A stretch of 64,000 nt of DNA. Origin: Strongylocentrotus droebachiensis (lineage: Eukaryota > Echinodermata > Echinoidea > Camarodonta > Strongylocentrotidae). The notes below the pieces were generated by a model. The model worked only from the letters and a program-made list of their open reading frames with translations. It did no database searches and had not been told where the DNA came from. The position numbers and the translations under genes are program-made. This document shows, in pieces, positions 58,571 to 64,000 of this stretch. Position 1 is the stretch's first letter, and each line of letters opens with the position of its first letter. Location of the stretch: assembly GCA_035222895.1 (NCBI GenBank), contig JAVYIG010000411.1:306001-370000 (forward strand), written 5' to 3'.

Positions 58571-59129
58571 TGGGACCAAGTATGTCTAAAAGCAGAAAGC
58601 GACTGACATTTTTAAACAACGTTTTGTTGCATTGTATTTTGCACCAGGGGAGATGGTGCATTGCACTGCTGGCCCACCATCGAGAGCGAGTATTGTTCAT
58701 AATGGGCCGAAACTCCTGCCGACTTGTAGAAGAACACCTGATGATCGTCCTGGTGGTGCATGGCACAACTAGCACCATAGTATCTTGTTTTCTTCAACTG
58801 GTAAATCTATTAAATGTTGTTCTTGTGAGCACCGGGGGTAGCGGGGCACATGCCCCAGTCCCGCGGCTACGTCTCATGACTAATTTGATTTTCATGACAC
58901 ATTATTATATCAATTCTGTGTGCAGAATTTAAAATGGGCCACACCACTAATAATGATAAACTCCTCAGGGAATATATTTATTTGACAAATTTCTAAGCTA
59001 TGTTGAAGAAAATCATGCCTCTTTCTCTCTCTCTCTATCTCATTGAACCGTATATCTAAATAAAATATTTTAAACGGTGAATTTCGATCCACATTATTAT
59101 CTAATCCCTATCTCTATACTCCGCCTTGT

Positions 59130-59700
59130 ATACCCTGATGAATAATGGGCCTGTTCATAAGTCTGGTTTAGAACTGATCTCACATCATCCAGACCCCAGC
59201 TCGCACTTGGTCCTCGCACCCACAACCGCTATGGTTACAGGGTATTCTCGGTCTGTGCCCCCACTCTTTGGAACACTCTCACCGCCCATATCCAGGACTC
59301 ACCCACCATTGACATTTTCAAAAAAAATCTAAAAGCTCATCTATTCCAAAAACAACCCAAATAGCTATAAAATAAATTTGAATTAGGATTTCAATGCCTA
59401 CATTATGTCTTTTTACATTGTTGCTAATATAAAACTAATGACATTTTAACTTTCCAAGGATTTTACATGTTATGTTAATTTCTTTAGTAATGTAAGTAAT
59501 GTTTGATTTTCTTGATAATTTAATTAATGTTCATTTGTTAAGTTATGTTAGTAATATTTTATTTTCTTGGTAATTTAAGTAATGTTAATTCAATTAGTAA
59601 TATTGATTTTTCTTGAAGTAATCTTGATTTGCGTACAGCGCTTTGAAACTTTATGTCACAAGCGCTATTTTTCGTATTATACGTGACGCGGTAAATCGCG
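59130..59700 (+). mobile_element. LINE fragment: C-terminus of ORF2 plus 3' UTR
   Basis: Reads RTHNRYGYRVFSVCAPTLWN and then DIFKKNLKAHLFQKQPK before a stop at 59362-59364. The FSVxAPxLWN...FKxxLKxHLF pattern is the conserved end of L2/CR1-type ORF2. The 3' UTR ends near gtacagcgctttgaaac. Confidence 0.8.
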
Positions 59701-60054
59701 GTGTTTTTTGTAGGTCATAAAATGTGTGCGTGTGTGTGTGTGTGTATTAATACGCTTCACAGTTCGTATCTTATAACACAGAGCTAGTAAATAAATACAC
59801 GTAAGACCTATGTCGCCCGCAGTCGTCATTCACTTTCACGTTTAAAAAAACGCGACGTGGTTTACTTCTTCACATCTCAACGAGCCTATAGAACTAGAAG
59901 CAATTATTGTGTAGGTGTTACGCGCAGATTTAGGGTAGAGTCTCGCGGACGACAACAACCAATACAGATCAGTGTATCAGATGTTAGTGTGCAAACAAAG
60001 TGAAGCAGACGAAGAGATCACATCATCAGAGACGGGCTCAAAATACTTCTCATC

Positions 60055-62244
60055 ATGAAGGTAGCTGTGAAGATCCTCGATCTGTACTTTCTTTGCTGGT
60101 TTCTCCTAGCAACAGTCAATAGTCATCAATGTAAGTCCCGTAGATGGGAAGATTTCCTTTTGCGACAGCCACCCAAATTCAAACAAAATAAATATGAGTA
60201 CAGCTTAAAATGATATATCTAATAATAACATGATATATAAAACATGATTAAAAAGGGTTAGAGAAAGGATTAGGGTTGGGGTTAGGGATAGGGTTAGGGT
60301 TAGATTTTTCGGTGGCTGTCGCAAAAGGAAATCTTTCCCCGTAGATATTAAAGCCAAATTCCGATAAAATAAGAAATGTATTATTTTATGTATAGGACTT
60401 CTAAAACTCATTGACACAATACGTAGAAAGTGAAATATTTTTAGATGTTGATTTGTTTTCTCTCCAGTATAGATCATATTCAGTTAACACATGTAATAAG
60501 TCTCATCGAATGTAAATAAACTATTTTGCATAATTCCATATATAAACTTTATAACCCCAAAGAAATGAATATAGGGGTGTTCTAAAGGGATTTCAATTTG
60601 TATCCCAACCCCTTTCGAATTATAGCCTTAGGCTCCAATCGGTTTCCAGATTTATTTCATTTGTGGATAAAAACTATCATAATATCAACAGCATCATCAT
60701 TGAAAAATAATGCTTATGATGTTTACATTAAGAAGACCAAACACAACAATTTAGTTAATCCGTATGGAAGATTATGGTCATCAGCACAGGCTGAAAGGAT
60801 CTGTAAACAAGATTAATGAAAAGGGAATAATAATATTCTTTTTAAGTCGAATAGTAACAACAATTGAAATATGAGAATAATACTGAGATCAATTTGAAGA
60901 AAATAAAAGAATATGATAATTTCCATTATTACGACAAACGATCTGAAAAATGTAACTTTCTTGTTAGCCTATATAACATATAACCTTTATTTTGAAAGAG
61001 TTGTTCGCACTTAAAACTTATTGATACGAATGAGGAATGTGCAGAATCAGATATATTATTATGTTTAAGTGGGAAAGGGTATGGATAAAAAAGGACACGA
61101 TTAATCTTCACTCATAATATGTAAACATCTTCGAGTCTTCTACATACAAGAGCTGGACAAGCCTTTATTTCACTAGTAGAGAAAGTGTATTAGGCCTAAC
61201 TGGCCTTTTCTAAACCAATATAAATTCGTAATACAACCCTGGCGCCAAATTACCATTTTACTGTTGTATTGATATCGGGTTCCATATATTCACTCGTTCA
61301 ATTATTTTCTTAAGACGGTTTGAAATAGTGCTTTAAAACTGAAACTTATCATGATTGCTGTTTATAATTATTGCATGAGATAAAGTTTTGGATTCGTATC
61401 AGGTAGCGCATATATCTTGTATACAGTGTTTCTGCTATGAAGGCTGGACATATTTCATTGAACCTTTTCACTTCAGCTACTCAACCATATAGGATTGTGC
61501 TTTAATAGCCGAGATTAGTGACCATGTCTGTATACATGTATACAAAGGAACCAACGGAAAGCTGATAATTCCACGAGAATTCAGTGAAAATGGATTGCTT
61601 CATCGGTTTCTAATCTCCTGGTTCCAGTGAATACCAATAGACTCTACTTGCTTACAGAAATCAGTGAACGTAACTGGTCTGATAATTATACTGTTAAACT
61701 TTTCACACAAACTAAACACTAACTTTTCTATCCGTTACTTTAGAGGGGTTCTTCTTGTTCATAACTGTACTCATGTGATGTTCTCTATGGAAACCTCATG
61801 AAAACCATTTTAGTATTTACCGTTGGTTAAGGGTATGAATCTTTATTTGTATGTGTTAGCTTACCCCCCCCCCCCCCTCCCCCACGTGTTAAAGTAATGA
61901 ACATGTAGTAAGTGTAATACTTATCCAGAGTGGAAAGGCGTCTAAAAAGAAGAAGAAAATCACTGATTTGTATTATCTTGTTATTTACTTTTGTTATAGT
62001 TCCGTGTACAGTGAACAACAGTACTCCAATCGTATGGTTAGGTAAGTTCTGTCTCTCATTCTTTTACAGTCATGTACATCAACTTAATACCATGATAAAT
62101 ATTCGACCAAACACACGACTCCAAATGGACCAGAAATTATGGGAAGATATGTTTGATTGGTCCTCAGATAGGTATTTTATAAATTTCCTTTTATATCATT
62201 TCTATTCTTCTCTCCCTTTCTTTCTCTCCCCCCTCCCCTCTCCC

Positions 62245-62284
<40 letters not shown>

Positions 62285-64000
62285 GCATAATTAAGGAAGA
62301 GGGAGACCGGTAATATAGCCCTATACCTTCATTAAGACAGTATGCCTACGTTTCAAAACTTTAATGTCCGTTGCACAGGGCGTGTCGCTCATTTCGATAA
62401 TATTAAAGGACAAGTCCACTCGAAAAATAACTTACTTTCAATAAAAGCAGAAAAATCTTGGCAATTTGTGTTGTGATTCTCATTGTTCCATAGTTTTACA
62501 TACTTTTTCAAAAATTCATAACTTTCTTAGTAGTTATCCGATTTTGCTCAGACTTTTTTTGATTGGTTAGTTTTGATTAGTCTGATTTTTCTGCTTCTAT
62601 TGAAAATTATTTATTTTTTGGAGTGGACTTGGGCTTTAAACCTGTAAAGAATGGAGTAGTGTTTGCACTATTCGCTTTTTGTACCGTATAACTCTCATCA
62701 CAGATGGCTCATCTAAGACCACACATCAGTCATTGACGCAGTCCTCTGCGTCAGGCATTATAACGCCCCGTGTGTATCAGACATCAATTTCAATATTCAA
62801 TTTCAATTTATTCATGTTTCCAACAAAACATTACAAATCAATATTATTATAAGCATTTAAAACAAATTTAAAAATACATGTTGGAAACAGAGGGGTCCAC
62901 TAAAAAGCAATGCTTGTACAAGTGTGAACACCTCAAATGATACGTCAGTTTATAGCACCTAATTCGGGGCTCTCTTTTCTGCTTATAGGTTGTTGTGGCA
63001 GACACTGACTGTTGACTGACAGCCCAATACACGATCCACGTTGGCCTAATGAATTTTGATCGTTTCGTATTAATACAAAATATACCACCGCGAACGGTGA
63101 ATGCTTTCTAAATAATCTTTTATGTCCTACATGTGATTTATATTACACTGAAGTCATCGATGTAGTAAAAAAAAATAAGATGTTATCGTTTTAATAATTA
63201 TATGACCTTATTATGCCCGGTTGACACGAGGTATCATTACTTTGTATTGCGTTAACACCTACGATATTCAAGCCGGTGGAAAGCATTGGTCGGTTCGATT
63301 TTATTGTTTTATTTTGTACTTTCACTTTGTATTAATTTGTATACGATGTTATTCTCACATGGCGTGCAACATGCAGTAACAGGCCTCGACACAGTCCTAT
63401 GTTTTAGTGATATGATAAGCAATCGGACATTGATCTCATTCATAGAGAATGTTAACAATTTCACTGCCTTGTTAGACCTATTTCTTTTTATATTGTCTTG
63501 TATTTTTCAACTCATCTTTTATTCTGCGGTTTCTCAATGTCTTCCCCTACACCAGGTGGTGAACAACAGGCATACGACTGTCAAGAGGACACGCCAGGTT
63601 GTCCATACTTTGGCCTCGATTCCATCTGTGATGACCCTGATGGCGGTGAATTCCCTCCGTGTGAAAACGGCACCAAGTTCCTGTGCGCCTCTCCACCAGC
63701 TGTTCCTTTGACCAATGCTACATCAGTTTCAACACTTCGGGTGCTTGCCTACAACATTCTTGAAGTCCCGTACCCGAACTGGCAAGATGGTCAAAGAGAA
63801 CGAACCTGTCGCATTCCACATGAAGTGTTCCGGCTGCACCCTGATATTGACGTTATTGTCTTCAACGAATTGTTCCAGGGAGGATGTTTCTCCATATTCA
63901 ACCCTGCTATTGATTCGAGTGTCCTCAATTTCAGAGACATCCTTACCCAACTTGGCTTTAGCCATTTCACTGAAAACGTTGGACAACCAGTTCAGCCTCC
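60055..64000 (+). CDS. Sphingomyelinase C-like EEP phosphodiesterase, gene 7 (cut by window end)
   Basis: Exons: 60055-60130, 62000-62041, 63556-beyond 64000; GT/AG, phase-1 introns. Signal peptide about 1-25 (ILDLYFLCWFLLATVN). The micro-exon ends TPIVWLG as in all paralogues. The six cysteines are conserved (CPYFGLDSICDDPDGG). The visible EEP part includes the first Asn (AYNILEV) and the metal-binding Glu in VFNELF. It differs from the others at otherwise invariant spots (ELRYL is EVPYPN; GGCF is kept but preceded by Gln instead of Met), so it is the most diverged member seen. A MITE with telomere-like repeats sits 15 bp inside intron 1. The catalytic His and Asp residues lie past the edge. 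Confidence 0.85.
60146..60337. mobile_element. 192-bp MITE with 9-bp TSD, 15 bp from a splice donor
   Basis: TIRs of about 27 bp share aagatttccttttgcgacag. Direct repeats CCCGTAGAT lie at 60137-60145 and 60338-60346. The target length fits MULE (9 bp) or hAT (8 bp). The interior carries TTAGGG-like repeats. Confidence 0.85.
60255..60303 (+). repeat. Interstitial telomere-like TTAGGG repeats
   Basis: gattagggttggggttaggg and following units: TTAGGG with degenerate variants, inside the MITE. Confidence 0.8.
62228..62283. repeat. C tract and (CT)n microsatellite
   Basis: Pyrimidine tract in intron 2 of gene 7. Confidence 0.9.
62407..62635. mobile_element. 229-bp piggyBac-like MITE with TTAA TSD
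   Basis: Ends aggacaagtccactc and gagtggacttgggct are inverted with two mismatches. Pairing extends inwards (caataaaagcagaaaaatc with gatttttctgcttctattg). TTAA flanks both sides (62403-62406, 62636-62639). No protein. Confidence 0.75.
62790..62960 (-). mobile_element. Antisense LINE 3' tail
   Basis: tcaatttcaatttattcatg at the left end is a complemented LINE tail. ccactaaaaagcaatgcttg also occurs at 14716-14735. Confidence 0.5.

Larger units (their letters stand above)
56305..60054. other. Intergenic, genes 6-7 (divergent)
   Basis: No host gene seen. Contains the gene 6 TATA box, a Harbinger-like MITE (56891-57569), a G tract (57591-57602), a weak retroelement remnant (58330-58570), a LINE end (59130-59700) and a GT microsatellite (59729-59744). 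Confidence 0.6.

Noticed and set aside
58396..58932. 178-residue open frame as a host gene
   Set aside because: Beginning resembles a retroelement segment and the rest has no recognisable domain or supporting exon structure; treated as a remnant.
60255..60303. True telomere or chromosome end
   Set aside because: The repeats are short, degenerate and enclosed in a MITE with TSDs inside an intron.
22113..64000. Recent bacterial contamination or transfer as the source of the sphingomyelinase genes
   Set aside because: All copies have conserved spliceosomal introns, eukaryotic signal and GPI-like tails and host SINEs in introns; an ancient transfer remains possible but is not shown.
1..64000. 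CRISPR arrays, operons, riboswitches, rRNA
   Set aside because: None seen; the tandem repeats are microsatellites, minisatellites or transposon parts, and the genome is eukaryotic.

Overview
This is a eukaryotic, AT-rich, repeat-rich window from a marine invertebrate. An echinoderm, most likely a sea urchin, fits best. The clues are spliceosomal introns, tRNA-derived SINEs, many small DNA transposons with preserved target-site duplications (TSDs), LINE tails, GA/CT microsatellites, and the proteins themselves. The species call is inference. No operons, CRISPR arrays or functional RNA genes were seen.

Layout. Positions 1-18.3 kb hold the 5' part of a spastin-like gene on the minus strand. Three coding exons encode a hydrophobic hairpin and most of an MIT domain; the AAA ATPase exons must lie beyond the left edge. 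Its introns hold SINEs, LINE tails, a foldback repeat and a 150-bp hAT MITE. Positions 18.3-22.1 kb are intergenic and contain two more hAT-type elements with exact 8-bp TSDs, one of which holds a broken C2H2 zinc-finger fragment.

From 22.1 kb to the right edge there is a cluster of seven paralogous genes (five +, two -, the last cut by the window end). All are closely related to bacterial-type neutral sphingomyelinase C of the endonuclease/exonuclease/phosphatase (EEP) fold. Every gene has the same three-exon plan with two phase-1 introns: a signal-peptide exon, a 42- or 45-nt micro-exon, and one large exon carrying the whole catalytic domain. Six conserved cysteines lie between signal peptide and catalytic domain. 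Most members end in a Ser/Thr-rich stalk and hydrophobic tail that looks like a GPI-attachment signal. The predicted products are secreted or surface-anchored sphingomyelin-cleaving enzymes with complete metal and catalytic residues.

The cluster grew by segmental duplication. Genes 3 and 4 form one pair of about 4.4-kb units and genes 5 and 6 another, inverted pair; gene 2 is closest to 5 and 6. Transposons landed after duplication, so the sister unit often preserves the empty site. The largest is a 5.3-kb PIF/Harbinger element with an apparently intact transposase, inserted in a SINE in intron 1 of gene 4. The main points for follow-up are the surface sphingomyelinase array itself, its six-cysteine module, the concentrated amino-acid divergence near the active site, and the dated transposon insertions.
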